Made by a program: the position numbers and the translations under genes. The notes under the pieces were generated by a model. That model worked only from the letters and a program-made list of their open reading frames with translations, ran no database searches and was not told where the DNA came from. Below are positions 43,845 to 63,551 of a stretch of 64,000 nucleotides of DNA, in pieces. Source of the DNA: AP-15 sp963795485 (GTDB lineage: Bacteria; Pseudomonadota; Alphaproteobacteria; ATCC43930; CGMCC-115725); NCBI GenBank assembly GCA_963795485.1, contig CAWCIL010000008.1, positions 248,001 to 312,000 of the forward strand, in the 5' to 3' direction. Position 1 is the stretch's first letter, and every line of letters starts with the position of its first letter.

Positions 43845-44172
43845 GGCGCACCCGTCGCCGGCTCGGCGGCCTCGGCCCCCGCCTGATCGAGGCCGCCGCG
43901 ATCCGGGCCGCTGCCCGGGGGCGATGCTCGCCGCCTCGTTCGAGCGCGCCCAGCACGACCCAGTGCTTGCGCTTCGAGATCGGGCGGCTTTCCTCGATGC
44001 GCACGGCGTCGCCGATATGCCAGCGGTTGTCCGCGTCATGCGCCGCGTATTTCTTCGAATGGGTGACGAATTTCTTGTAGACGGGGTGCATCACCCGGCG
44101 CTCGACCTTGACGACCACCGTCTTGTCGCAGGCGTCATTGACGACGACACCCTGAAGAACGCGTCTGGACAT
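43841..44172 (-). CDS. rpsQ: 30S ribosomal protein S17, frameshifted near its C-terminus
   Basis: The S17 core is intact: MSRRVLQGVVVNDACDKTVV, then VERRVMHPVYKKFVTHSKKY and VRIEESRPISKRKHWVVLGA. After residue 80 the frame stays open through the whole of rplN, which is not credible. A one-base deletion near 43930 restores a frame reading a short Gly/Pro/Ala/Glu-rich tail (ending AEAAEPATGAP) and a TGA that overlaps the rplN ATG as ATGA. Repaired length is about 110 residues, a little longer than usual. Confidence 0.9.
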
Positions 44173-44183
44173 TCCGATACTCT

Positions 44184-44381
44184 CTAGGGCGCCTTGCGCC
44201 GCCGCTCGCCGAGGATGGTTTTTATGCGGGCGATGTCGCGCCGCACCTGGCGGACCCGCGCCGTGTTCTCGAGCTGGCCGTTGGCGCGCTGAAAGCGCAG
44301 ATTGAAGATCTCCTTGCCGAGCGTGTCGAGTTGCCCGGTCAGCTCGTCATCGGTCCTGGCCCTGACATCACCGGCCTTCAC
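44184..44381 (-). CDS. rpmC: 50S ribosomal protein L29
   Basis: A 65-residue L29 with the usual two-helix hairpin: LTGQLDTLGKEIFNLRFQRA near 14-33 and ENTARVRQVRRDIARIKTIL near 38-57. Start is GTG at 44381 in a GTGA overlap with the rplP stop. It would sit at the nascent-chain tunnel exit. Confidence 0.96.
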   Translation of the reverse strand: MKAGDVRARTDDELTGQLDTLGKEIFNLRFQRANGQLENTARVRQVRRDIARIKTILGERRRKAP

Positions 44382-44803
44382 CGCCCATCCTCCTCGCCGG
44401 GACGGGCCACGAAGCGGGTCCCGAGCGGGAGTTTCGCCGCGGCCAGCGCAAACGCCTCGCGCGCGGTCTCGGCCGGCACCCCGTCGAGCTCGAACATGAT
44501 CCGGCCGGGTTTGACCCGGCACACCCAGAATTCGGGTGAGCCCTTGCCGCTGCCCATGCGCACCTCGGCCGGCTTGTGCGACACCGGAACATCCGGGAAG
44601 ACGCGGATCCACACCCGTCCGGCACGTCGAATGTGGCGGGTGATGGCGCGTCGCGCCGCCTCGATCTGGCGCGCCGTGATCCGCCCCGGATCGGCCGCCT
44701 TGAGCCCGTAGGCGCCGAAATTCAGGGTCGTTCCGCCCTTGGCCAGGCCGTGGACCCGCCCCTTGTGCGCCTTGCGGTATTTGGTGCGCTTTGGACTGAG
44801 CAC
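44378..44803 (-). CDS. rplP: 50S ribosomal protein L16
   Basis: A 141-residue L16 near the A-site tRNA. SPKRTKYRKAHKGRVHGLAK near 3-22, FGAYGLKAADPGRITARQIE near 29-48 and the RMGSGKGSPEFWVCRVKPGR motif near 83-102 are diagnostic. The start is GTG (44803), which gives the invariant M-L-S-P-K-R-T-K-Y N-terminus. Overlaps rpmC by GTGA. Confidence 0.97.
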   Translation of the reverse strand: MLSPKRTKYRKAHKGRVHGLAKGGTTLNFGAYGLKAADPGRITARQIEAARRAITRHIRRAGRVWIRVFPDVPVSHKPAEVRMGSGKGSPEFWVCRVKPGRIMFELDGVPAETAREAFALAAAKLPLGTRFVARPGEEDGR

Positions 44804-44810
44804 GGCATCC

Positions 44811-45524
44811 TCACCCGAACGATTCGCGCCGGCCGCGCTCGTGGCTCGCCGGCGGCCCCTGGCCTTCGGCGGCACGCTTTTCCTGCGCCATCGGATCGTG
44901 GGCGAGGATCTCGCCCTTGAACAGCCACACCTTGACCCCGCAAATTCCATAGGTGGTCTTGGCGGTGCCGTAGCCGAAATCGACATCGGCACGCAGAGTA
45001 TGCAGCGGCACCCGGCCTTCGCGGTACCATTCCATGCGGGCGATTTCGGCCCCGCCGAGCCGGCCCGAGCAGTTGATCCGGATCCCCTGGGCGCCCAATC
45101 GCATCGCCGATTGCACGGCGCGCTTCATCGCCCGGCGAAACGCGACCCGGCGTTCGAGCTGCTGCGCGATGCCGTCGGCAACGAGCTTGGCGTCGGTTTC
45201 CGGCTTGCGGATTTCGACGATGTTAAGGCTGACCTCGCTCGGCGTGATCTTGGCGATGTCGGTGCGCAGTTTCTCGATATCGGCCCCTTTTTTGCCGATG
45301 ATGACCCCTGGGCGGGCCGAATGCAGGGTGATCCGGCTTTTCTTGGCGGCGCGCTCGATGATGATGCGCGACAGCCCCGCCTGCCCGAGGCGACGGGTCA
45401 GAAAGCGACGCAGCCCGAGATCGTCGAGCAGCAGGTTGGCGTATTCCTTGCGCGCGAACCAGCGCGAATCCCAAGTGCGGTTGATGCCGAGCCGAAGCCC
45501 GATCGGATTGACTTTCTGACCCAT
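44811..45524 (-). CDS. rpsC: 30S ribosomal protein S3
   Basis: A 237-residue S3 at the mRNA entry channel. MGQKVNPIGLRLGINRTWDS is the invariant N-terminus; the KH domain has ARPGVIIGKKGADIEKLRTD near 66-85; the C-terminal domain has QGIRINCSGRLGGAEIARME near 157 and AKTTYGICGVKVWLFKGEIL near 192. Ends in a charged tail. Confidence 0.98.
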   Translation of the reverse strand: MGQKVNPIGLRLGINRTWDSRWFARKEYANLLLDDLGLRRFLTRRLGQAGLSRIIIERAAKKSRITLHSARPGVIIGKKGADIEKLRTDIAKITPSEVSLNIVEIRKPETDAKLVADGIAQQLERRVAFRRAMKRAVQSAMRLGAQGIRINCSGRLGGAEIARMEWYREGRVPLHTLRADVDFGYGTAKTTYGICGVKVWLFKGEILAHDPMAQEKRAAEGQGPPASHERGRRESFG

Positions 45525-45583
45525 CAGGTCGTCTCCATTCTCGCCGTCTGCGGTTTGCTCGTGTGCATCTTGACCGTCCCGAT

Positions 45584-45967
45584 TTACGCCGCCGCCTCGG
45601 GTCGCTCGCGGACGATGACCGTCAGATGCGCAAAATGTTTTTCGACCCGCGCCGACCGGCCTCGCCCGCGGGTGTGGAAGCGCTTCAATACAAAAGCCCG
45701 GCCGACCGTGGCCTCCTTGACATAGAGCCGGTCAACGTCGAGCTGGTGATTGTTCTCGGCATTGGCGATCGCCGCCTGCAGCACCTTTTTGACCTCACCG
45801 GCGATACGGCGGGGGCAAAACGTCAGCTCGGCCAGCGCCGACGCCGCGGTCTTGCCGCGGATCATCTGGGCGACGAGATTGAGCTTGCGAGCGCTAGTCC
45901 GCATTCCGCGCATGCTGGCCAGCGCTTCGCTGTCGTCGAGGCGGCGCTCGACCGCGGGCTTCGACAT
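45584..45967 (-). CDS. rplV: 50S ribosomal protein L22
   Basis: A 127-residue L22. RGMRTSARKLNLVAQMIRGK near 20-39 and the tunnel-lining beta-hairpin VGRAFVLKRFHTRGRGRSAR near 89-108 are clear. Starts 2 nt after the rpsS stop, effectively abutting it, and is followed after 59 nt by rpsC. Confidence 0.98.
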   Translation of the reverse strand: MSKPAVERRLDDSEALASMRGMRTSARKLNLVAQMIRGKTAASALAELTFCPRRIAGEVKKVLQAAIANAENNHQLDVDRLYVKEATVGRAFVLKRFHTRGRGRSARVEKHFAHLTVIVRERPEAAA

Positions 45968-45968
45968 C

Positions 45969-46247
45969 TCAAGCTCTCCTCGCCTTTTTGTCGCCGGCGT
46001 GGCCGTAAAAGGTCCGGGTCGGCGCGAACTCGCCGAGCTTGTGGCCGATCATGTTCTCGGTCACCAGCACCGGGATGAATTTATGCCCGTTGTAGACGCC
46101 AAAGGTCAGCCCGACGAATTGCGGGAAGATCGTCGAGCGGCGCGACCACGTTCGGATCACCTGGTTGCGGCCGGAGCGGCGCGCCTCTTCGGCCTTCTTC
46201 AACAGGTAACCGTCGACGAAGGGCCCCTTCCATACCGAACGGGTCAA
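45969..46247 (-). CDS. rpsS: 30S ribosomal protein S19
   Basis: A 92-residue S19. MTRSVWKGPFVDGYLLKKAE opens the protein; TWSRRSTIFPQFVGLTFGVY near 34-53 and FIPVLVTENMIGHKLGEFAP near 58-77 are diagnostic. Part of the S10 cluster between rplB and rplV. Confidence 0.98.
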   Translation of the reverse strand: MTRSVWKGPFVDGYLLKKAEEARRSGRNQVIRTWSRRSTIFPQFVGLTFGVYNGHKFIPVLVTENMIGHKLGEFAPTRTFYGHAGDKKARRA

Positions 46248-46274
46248 GCTCTGTCTCCGTGTCCCGATTATGCG

Positions 46275-47102
46275 CTAGCGCTGGTGACGCCGGCGGACGA
46301 TCAGCCGGTCCGTCGCCTTGTTGTGGCGGGTCTTCTTGCCCTTGGTCGGCTTGCCCCACGGGGTCACCGGATGGCGGCCGCCGGAGGTGCGGCCCTCGCC
46401 GCCGCCATGCGGGTGGTCGATCGGGTTCATCGCGACGCCGCGCACTGAAGGGCGGCGGCCGAGCCAGCGGTTGCGACCGGCCTTGGCAATGACGATGTTC
46501 TGCTGGTCAGGGTTCGAGACGGCACCGATCGTCGCGCGGCACTCGGCGCGGACCATGCGCAATTCGCCCGAGCTGAGGCGCAAGAGCGCATAGCCCTGGT
46601 CGCGGCCGGCGAGCTGGGCGTATGTTCCGGCCGAGCGCGCGATCTGACCGCCCTTGCCGGGCTTCATCTCGACGTTGTGGATGATCGTGCCGACCGGCAT
46701 GCTGCGCATCGGCATCGCGTTTCCGGGCTTCACGTCGACCTTCTCGCCCGAGATCACGATGTCGCCGGGCCTGAGCCGCTGCGGCGCCAGGATGTAGGCC
46801 TTCTCGCCGTCCTGGTAGCGAATGAGGGCGATGAAGGCAGTGCGGTTGGGATCGTATTCGAGGCGCTCGACGGTCGCCGGTTGGTCGAGCTTGGTGCGCT
46901 TGAAGTCGACGATCCGGTAACGGCGCTTGTTGCCGCCGCCGCGCCATCGCACGGTCGTGCGTCCGGTGTTGTTGCGTCCGCCCTTGCCCCGGAGCCCTTC
47001 GGTCAACGCCTTGACGGGCTTGCCCTTCCACAGCTCGCTGCGGTCGACAATGACGAGCTGGCGGCGCGACGGGGTGGTCGGGTTGAATGTCTTCAATGCC
47101 AT
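46275..47102 (-). CDS. rplB: 50S ribosomal protein L2
   Basis: A 275-residue L2 needed for subunit joining and peptidyl-transferase activity. MALKTFNPTTPSRRQLVIVD at the start, GGGNKRRYRIVDFKRTKLDQ near 55, SAGTYAQLAGRDQGYALLRL near 157 and the catalytic-centre-proximal VAMNPIDHPHGGGEGRTSGG near 224 are all present. Ends in the usual basic tail. Confidence 0.99.
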   Translation of the reverse strand: MALKTFNPTTPSRRQLVIVDRSELWKGKPVKALTEGLRGKGGRNNTGRTTVRWRGGGNKRRYRIVDFKRTKLDQPATVERLEYDPNRTAFIALIRYQDGEKAYILAPQRLRPGDIVISGEKVDVKPGNAMPMRSMPVGTIIHNVEMKPGKGGQIARSAGTYAQLAGRDQGYALLRLSSGELRMVRAECRATIGAVSNPDQQNIVIAKAGRNRWLGRRPSVRGVAMNPIDHPHGGGEGRTSGGRHPVTPWGKPTKGKKTRHNKATDRLIVRRRHQR

Positions 47103-47120
47103 CGAACCGGCTCCTTCGGC

Positions 47121-47453
47121 TCAAATTCCGGTGGTCACGTCGATCCTCTGGCCTTCGCCCAAGGTGACGATCGCTTTCTTGACGTCCGAGCGACGACCGA
47201 TCCGCCCGCGGAACCGCTTGAGCTTGCCCATGACCCGGATGGTGTTGACCGCGGTGACCTTGACGTTGAACAGCCCCTCGACTGCAGCCTTGACCTCGCG
47301 CTTGGTCGCGGTCAGCGGCACGCGAAAGATCACCTGGTTGTGCTCCGAGACGTTGGTCGCCTTCTCGGTGATGACCGGGGTACGGATGATGTCGTACATC
47401 TGCTGCCGCGTCAGCTTGGTCTCGACGCGCGGGATGACCCGGAACCGGCTCAT
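47121..47453 (-). CDS. rplW: 50S ribosomal protein L23
   Basis: A 110-residue L23 at the tunnel exit. IIRTPVITEKATNVSEHNQV near 22-41 and EGLFNVKVTAVNTIRVMGKL near 59-78 are the family signatures. The first ~15 residues form a small extension relative to E. coli. ATG overlaps the rplD stop (ATGA). Confidence 0.97.
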   Translation of the reverse strand: MSRFRVIPRVETKLTRQQMYDIIRTPVITEKATNVSEHNQVIFRVPLTATKREVKAAVEGLFNVKVTAVNTIRVMGKLKRFRGRIGRRSDVKKAIVTLGEGQRIDVTTGI

Positions 47454-48073
47454 TTGAGACGCGCCTCCAATTGCTGCACCGCCTCGCGGGTCAGGACCAG
47501 CACGTCGCGACGCAGGATGTCGTAGACGTTGGCCCCCTGTTGCGGCAGCAGGTCGACCCGCGGCAGGTTGCGTGCGGCGCGGGCGAAGTTCTCGTCCACC
47601 GCCGGGCCGTCGATGATCAGCACCGACCCCCAGCCGAGCGCTTCGAGCCGGGCGCGCAACGCCTTCGTCTTGGCCTCGTCGGCGCGGGCGGAGTCGATGA
47701 CCACGAGCTTGCCTTCGCTGTGTTTCGCCGATAGCGCGGTCTTGAGACCGAGCCGGCGCACCTTCTTTTGCAGAGCGAAGGCGTGGCTGCGCACGACCGG
47801 ACCGAAAATGCGGGCGCCGCCGCGGAATTGCGGCGAGCGCAGGCTGCCTTGACGGGCGCGGCCGGTGCCCTTCTGCTTGTAGGGCTTTTTGGTGGTGCCC
47901 TGGATCTCGCTGATGCCCTTGGCTTTGTGCGTGCCGGCGCGGCGCTTGGCGAGCTGCCAGTTGACCACGCGGGCAAGGATGTCACGGCGCACCGGAAGCC
48001 CGAACACGGCGTCGTCGAGCTCGATGTCGCCGACTTCCTGATTGTCGAGATTGCGAACGACGAGCGTGCTCAT
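47450..48073 (-). CDS. rplD: 50S ribosomal protein L4
   Basis: A 207-residue L4. The tunnel loop RAGTHKAKGISEIQGTTKKP near 46-65 and GTGRARQGSLRSPQFRGGAR near 71-90 is intact. The C-terminal domain carries VLTREAVQQLEARLK. ATGA overlaps on both sides (rplC stop/rplD start, rplD stop/rplW start). Confidence 0.98.
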   Translation of the reverse strand: MSTLVVRNLDNQEVGDIELDDAVFGLPVRRDILARVVNWQLAKRRAGTHKAKGISEIQGTTKKPYKQKGTGRARQGSLRSPQFRGGARIFGPVVRSHAFALQKKVRRLGLKTALSAKHSEGKLVVIDSARADEAKTKALRARLEALGWGSVLIIDGPAVDENFARAARNLPRVDLLPQQGANVYDILRRDVLVLTREAVQQLEARLK

Positions 48074-48819
48074 GCGGGTTCTCCGGGCCCGGCTTCCGGA
48101 GGCGCGGGCTCCTGTGGCGCGCCGTGGGCCGGGGACGCCCCCGTCGTCCCGCGCAGCGCGGCGGGGAACGGCAGGCCTTCCGGCGGCTTGCGCTTGGCCG
48201 CATCCTTGACCATCACATAGCCGCCTTTGCTGCCCGGCACCGCGCCCTTGATCATCAGCACCCCGCGTTCGGCGTCGGCAGAAATCACCTCGAGGCTTAG
48301 CACGGTCACCCGGGCGGCGCCCAGATGCCCCGCCATCTTCTTGTTTTTGAAAGTCTTGCCGGGCGATTGCCGCTGACCGGTCGAGCCGTGGCTGCGGTGC
48401 GACACCGAGACCCCGTGGGTGGCGCGCAGCCCGTGGAAATTATGCCGCTTCATCGCCCCGGCAAAGCCCTTGCCGATGCTGACTCCGACCACATCGACCC
48501 GCTGGCCCGCGACAAAGTGCGCGGCGGTGATCTCGGCGCCGACAGCGACAAGCGCATCCTCGGTAACCCGGAACTCGGCGAGCCGGGCCTTCGGCTCGAC
48601 CTCGGCTTTGGCGAAATGGCCACGCTGCGCCTTTGATACGTTTTTGACCTTGGCGGCGCCGATGCCGAGCTGGAGCGCGGTATAGCCGTCCTTCTCCGCG
48701 CTACGCACCGCGACAACCTGACAATTCTCGACGCCCAGCACGGTCACCGGCAGGTGATTGCCGTCATCCGTGAAGATCCGCGTCATGCCGAGCTTGCGGG
48801 CGAGAAGGCCGGTGCGCAT
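48070..48819 (-). CDS. rplC: 50S ribosomal protein L3
   Basis: A 249-residue L3. MRTGLLARKLGMTRIFTDDG is the N-terminus; NFHGLRATHGVSVSHRSHGS near 127-146 and GKTFKNKKMAGHLGAARVTV near 153-172 are the conserved core. A tail of about 40 residues rich in Pro, Ala and Gly (ending EPAPPEAGPGEPA) makes it longer than the E. coli protein, as in many alphaproteobacteria. Confidence 0.98.
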   Translation of the reverse strand: MRTGLLARKLGMTRIFTDDGNHLPVTVLGVENCQVVAVRSAEKDGYTALQLGIGAAKVKNVSKAQRGHFAKAEVEPKARLAEFRVTEDALVAVGAEITAAHFVAGQRVDVVGVSIGKGFAGAMKRHNFHGLRATHGVSVSHRSHGSTGQRQSPGKTFKNKKMAGHLGAARVTVLSLEVISADAERGVLMIKGAVPGSKGGYVMVKDAAKRKPPEGLPFPAALRGTTGASPAHGAPQEPAPPEAGPGEPA

Positions 48820-48829
48820 CGCATTGACC

Positions 48830-49138
48830 TCAGAGCTTGATTTCGACGTCGACCCCGGCGGCGAGATCGAGCTTCATCAGCGCGTCGACCGTCTGCGGCG
48901 TCGGATCGACGATGTCGAGTACTCGCTTGTGGGTGCGGATCTCGAACTGCTCCCGCGACTTCTTGTCGATGTGCGGCGAGCGCAGCACGGTGAATTTTTC
49001 GATTTTGGTCGGCAGCGGGATCGGGCCTCGGATCCGCGCGCCGGTCCGCCTTGCGGTGTTGACGATCTCGCTCGTCGACGCATCGAGCACGCGATGATCG
49101 TAGGCCCGCAAGCGGATGCGGATGTTCTGGTTGTCCAT
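48830..49138 (-). CDS. rpsJ: 30S ribosomal protein S10
   Basis: A 102-residue S10, also an antitermination (Nus) factor. IRIRLRAYDHRVLDASTSEI near 6-25, GARIRGPIPLPTKIEKFTVL near 33-52 and RTHKRVLDIVDPTPQTVDAL near 68-87 are diagnostic. Start at MDNQNIRIRLR (49138); upstream in-frame sequence is not conserved. Only 55 nt separates it from tuf and no promoter is evident there. Confidence 0.98.
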   Translation of the reverse strand: MDNQNIRIRLRAYDHRVLDASTSEIVNTARRTGARIRGPIPLPTKIEKFTVLRSPHIDKKSREQFEIRTHKRVLDIVDPTPQTVDALMKLDLAAGVDVEIKL

Positions 49139-49193
49139 TTGGCGTTTGCGTCCCCAATCGGGTGTTGTTCCTTGGCGCTCGCAGCCTCGGGCG

Positions 49194-50385
<1,192 letters not shown>

Positions 50386-50424
50386 CGTCTCGTTCTCCGC
50401 TCAAACCTGTATGGCGCCGCCCGA

Positions 50425-52501
<2,077 letters not shown>

Positions 52502-52591
52502 CAAAAAAGCTCCGAGGGCGGCGCCCGAGGGCGGCGCCCCGATCAAAACAGTGTAACGGGCGTTCTTGCGGCCCGAGCGACCAGCGCCTCG

Positions 52592-53062
52592 CTACCAGCG
52601 ATAATGCGAGAAAGCCTTGTTCGCATCGGCCATCCGATGCGTGTCCTCCCGTCTTTTGACCGCCACCCCGCGATTGTTGGCGGCGTCGAGCAATTCGCCC
52701 GACAGCCGTTCCTCCATCGTGTTCTCGCCGCGCCCGCGCGAGCTCGAAATCAGCCAGCGGATCGCCAGCGCCTGGCTCCGGTCGGGCCGAACCTCGACCG
52801 GCACCTGATAGGTGGCGCCGCCGACCCGGCGCGAACGCACTTCGACCGAGGGGCGGACATTGGCGAGCGCGTCGTGGAAGACCCGCAGAGCATCCTGCCC
52901 GCTGCGCTTTCCGATACGGTCGAAGGCGCCGTAGACGATGCGCTCGGCGACCGATTTCTTGCCCTCGTACATCAGGCAATTCATAAACTTGGTCAGCACC
53001 GGGTCGCCGAACTTGGCATCCGGCAGAACCTGGCGCTTGACCGCGGCGCGGCGGCGCGACAT
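52592..53062 (-). CDS. rpsG: 30S ribosomal protein S7
   Basis: A 156-residue S7, nucleator of the 30S head. MSRRRAAVKRQVLPDAKFGD, VTKF-like LTKFMNCLMYEGKKSVAERI near 23-42, RVGGATYQVPVEVRPDRSQA near 79-98 and the C-terminal REDTHRMADANKAFSHYRW are all typical. Second gene of the str operon. Confidence 0.98.
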   Translation of the reverse strand: MSRRRAAVKRQVLPDAKFGDPVLTKFMNCLMYEGKKSVAERIVYGAFDRIGKRSGQDALRVFHDALANVRPSVEVRSRRVGGATYQVPVEVRPDRSQALAIRWLISSSRGRGENTMEERLSGELLDAANNRGVAVKRREDTHRMADANKAFSHYRW

Positions 53063-53073
53063 CGGTTGTCTCC

Positions 53074-53445
53074 TTATCTCGGGCGCTTGGCGCCGTATTT
53101 CGAGCGCCGCTGCCGGCGATCTTTGACGCCTTGGGTGTCGAGCGTACCGCGAATGATGTGATAACGCACGCCCGGCAGATCCTTGACCCGGCCACCGCGG
53201 ATCAGCACCACCGAATGCTCCTGCAGATTGTGGCCCTCGCCCGGGATGTAGCTGGTCACCTCAAAGCCGTTGGTCAGTCGCACCCGCGCCACCTTGCGCA
53301 AGGCCGAGTTCGGCTTTTTCGGGGTGGTGGTATAGACGCGCGTGCACACCCCGCGCTTCTGCGGGCAGGCTTCCATCGCCGGAACCTTGTCGCGCGCGAC
53401 CTGCGGCCGGCGCGGATTTCGGATCAGCTGGTTGATCGTCGGCAT
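53074..53445 (-). CDS. rpsL: 30S ribosomal protein S12
   Basis: A 123-residue S12, first gene of the str operon. MPTINQLIRNPRRPQ opens it; the decoding-site loops are TTTPKKPNSALRKVARVRLT and GHNLQEHSVVLIRGGRVKDL with PGVRYHIIRGTLD. The loop Lys residues where streptomycin-resistance changes occur are the wild-type KKPN and RVKDLPG. A strong promoter lies about 175-200 nt upstream. Confidence 0.99.
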   Translation of the reverse strand: MPTINQLIRNPRRPQVARDKVPAMEACPQKRGVCTRVYTTTPKKPNSALRKVARVRLTNGFEVTSYIPGEGHNLQEHSVVLIRGGRVKDLPGVRYHIIRGTLDTQGVKDRRQRRSKYGAKRPR

Positions 53446-53618
53446 TCCCACACCTTTACCAAAACACGCCGACCGCCCGCCGCCTCTTCCGCGCGGTGCG
53501 GTCGTGCACACTAGTCGCTAGACAGTATCTCGCCCACTCGCAAGGGCGCCGAGCCACTCGGGATCGATCAGGCTGCGTCTAGGTGGCTTCCTACAGCCAG
53601 CCCCACGAAAGGGCCCTC

Positions 53619-53647
53619 ATATAATTGCCCGGTGCGCGGCGGGTCAA
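53619..53647 (-). promoter_or_regulatory. Promoter of the str operon (rpsL-rpsG-fusA-tuf)
   Basis: On the minus strand TTGACC (53647-53642), an exact 17-bp spacer and TTATAT (53624-53619) form a strong sigma70-type promoter. Transcription would start near 53612, leaving a leader of about 165 nt before rpsL, room for antitermination or autoregulatory structure. Confidence 0.7.
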
Positions 53648-53682
53648 GACCCTTGGCGCGAAATCTCCGGGCGAACAAGGGA

Positions 53683-53698
53683 GGCGGGCGAACCCGCC
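53683..53698 (-). terminator. GC hairpin downstream of rpoC
   Basis: GGCGGG (53683-53688), loop CGAA and CCCGCC (53693-53698) form a compact tetraloop hairpin about 40 nt after the rpoC stop. The 3' flank on the minus strand is TCCCTTGTT rather than a T-run, so termination efficiency is uncertain. Confidence 0.4.
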
Positions 53699-53737
53699 CC
53701 CCTGCGCTAGGCGGTCTTCTCTTTCGCAGTCTTCGTC

Positions 53738-57915
<4,178 letters not shown>

Positions 57916-57994
57916 GAACGACCCCTTTTGGAAACTCTGTGATCGGGGCGGCCCGCGCCGGGCAGGCCGTCTCGCTTCGATCGCGTCTCGCTGC

Positions 57995-62158
<4,164 letters not shown>

Positions 62159-62450
62159 GCATGCTCCTCGCTGGGGGCCGCCGCCGGCGGACCCGATCTC
62201 GGTTATTCGGTCGGTCCGCGATTAGCGCTCCCGATACGCCACTCACGCCCGATAGTCCTGCGCCCCGCGGCGGCCCGACTTGCGGATCGGGCGCCAACAG
62301 CTGCCGGCAGGGTCCTCGGCGCTCCTCGGGCTTCTGGGGCGGACGCCGACAGCCGGCGTGCGCGACGGATCGCGCCCCGGCTTCCTGGTGTCGGGCACAG
62401 CGGCCGATAAATCGGATGGCGGTCCCGGTCGAAAAAAGTTCGTAGCAGGC
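62159..62450 (-). other. rplL-rpoB intergenic leader
   Basis: A 292-nt spacer. Just after the rplL stop, the minus strand has a small hairpin (GTAG/CTAC arms, 62442-62454) followed by a T6 run (62437-62432), reminiscent of the partial terminator that sets beta/beta' output in E. coli. The rest is GC-rich with several possible stems and no gene. Confidence 0.35.
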
Positions 62451-62831
62451 CTACTTTATCTCGACCGTCGCACCGGCATCTTCAAGCTGTTTTTTGATTT
62501 TTGCCGCTTCTTCCTTGTTGACACCCTCCTTTACCGGCTTGGGTGCCGCCTCGACGAGGTCTTTGGCTTCCTTGAGACCGAGGCTGGTAATCGCGCGCAC
62601 CTCCTTGATCACATTGATCTTTTTCTCTCCAATCGCGGCCAGTATCACGTCGAATTCGGTCTGTTCGACGGCCGCCTCGGCCGCCGGCGCCGCAGCGCCG
62701 CCATAACCCGCGACCGCCATCGGAGCGGCGGCCGAAACGCCCCATTTCTCCTCCAGCAGCTTCGACAGCTGCGCCGCCTCGATCACGCTCAACGCCGACA
62801 GATCGTCGACCAGTCTTGCCAAATCCGGCAT
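62451..62831 (-). CDS. rplL: 50S ribosomal protein L7/L12
   Basis: A 126-residue stalk protein. The N-terminal dimerisation domain is LARLVDDLSALSVIEAAQLS, then an Ala/Gly hinge (YGGAAAPAAEAAVEQ), then the C-terminal factor-binding domain EFDVILAAIGEKKINVIKEV, GLKEAKDLVEAAPKPVKEGV. Follows rplJ after a 74-nt gap. Confidence 0.98.
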   Translation of the reverse strand: MPDLARLVDDLSALSVIEAAQLSKLLEEKWGVSAAAPMAVAGYGGAAAPAAEAAVEQTEFDVILAAIGEKKINVIKEVRAITSLGLKEAKDLVEAAPKPVKEGVNKEEAAKIKKQLEDAGATVEIK

Positions 62832-62905
62832 CTTCTGCTCCTGGCTTCCAAGATTGCGGTTGATTCACGATAGCGGTTGATTATCGATAATGAGCAGCGG
62901 CCCGG

Positions 62906-63451
62906 CTAGCCGGTCTCGCCCGGGCTCTTGGTCTCGGCCTCGCCAGCCTTCTCGGCATAGGCCGCGAGAACCCGCGCGACCTGGCTGGCCGGCGCCTGCA
63001 GCACCCGGGCGACCCGCGTCGCCGGGGCCGCCAGCAGGCCGACGAGCCGGCCGCGCAATTCCTCGAGCGGCGGCAGCAGCGCCAATTCCCTGACCTCGGC
63101 GGCATCGATCAGCCGTCCGGCGAGGCCACCGCCGATGATCCGGAGCTTCTCGTTGCGATTGGCAAACCCCACCGCCACCTTCGCGGCGGCGACCGGGTCG
63201 CGCGAGAACGCGACCGCGGTCGGGCCGGTAAACAGAGGCGACAGCGGGGCGAACGGAGTCGTCTCCAACGCGCGCCGCGCCAGCCGGTTTTTAGTGATCC
63301 GAAAGCGGGCCCCGGCGCTGCGCATCTGACCTCGCAACTGGGTCGCCTCGGCGACCGTGAGGCCCGACTGATGCGTGACCACGACGCAAACCATGTCGGC
63401 GAGATCCTGCTGCAGGCTTTCGACCAGCTTGCGTTTTTGTGCTCGATCCAC
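62906..63451 (-). CDS. rplJ: 50S ribosomal protein L10
   Basis: A 181-residue L10, the stalk base that binds L7/L12 dimers. RAQKRKLVESLQQDLADMVC near 3-22, RFRITKNRLARRALETTPFA near 49-68 and GPTAVAFSRDPVAAAKV near 75 are diagnostic; the C-terminal helix that carries L12 is Ala/Val-rich. The start is GTG at 63451 with GGAG about 8 nt upstream. Confidence 0.96.
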   Translation of the reverse strand: MDRAQKRKLVESLQQDLADMVCVVVTHQSGLTVAEATQLRGQMRSAGARFRITKNRLARRALETTPFAPLSPLFTGPTAVAFSRDPVAAAKVAVGFANRNEKLRIIGGGLAGRLIDAAEVRELALLPPLEELRGRLVGLLAAPATRVARVLQAPASQVARVLAAYAEKAGEAETKSPGETG

Positions 63452-63551
63452 CTGTTCTCCGAACCCTCTCAAATCAATTCCGGCCCCCGGCGCAAACCGT
63501 TGCGAAACGCGGGTCGAACGCCGGCTAGACCCGACCAAGGCCCGCCGCTTC

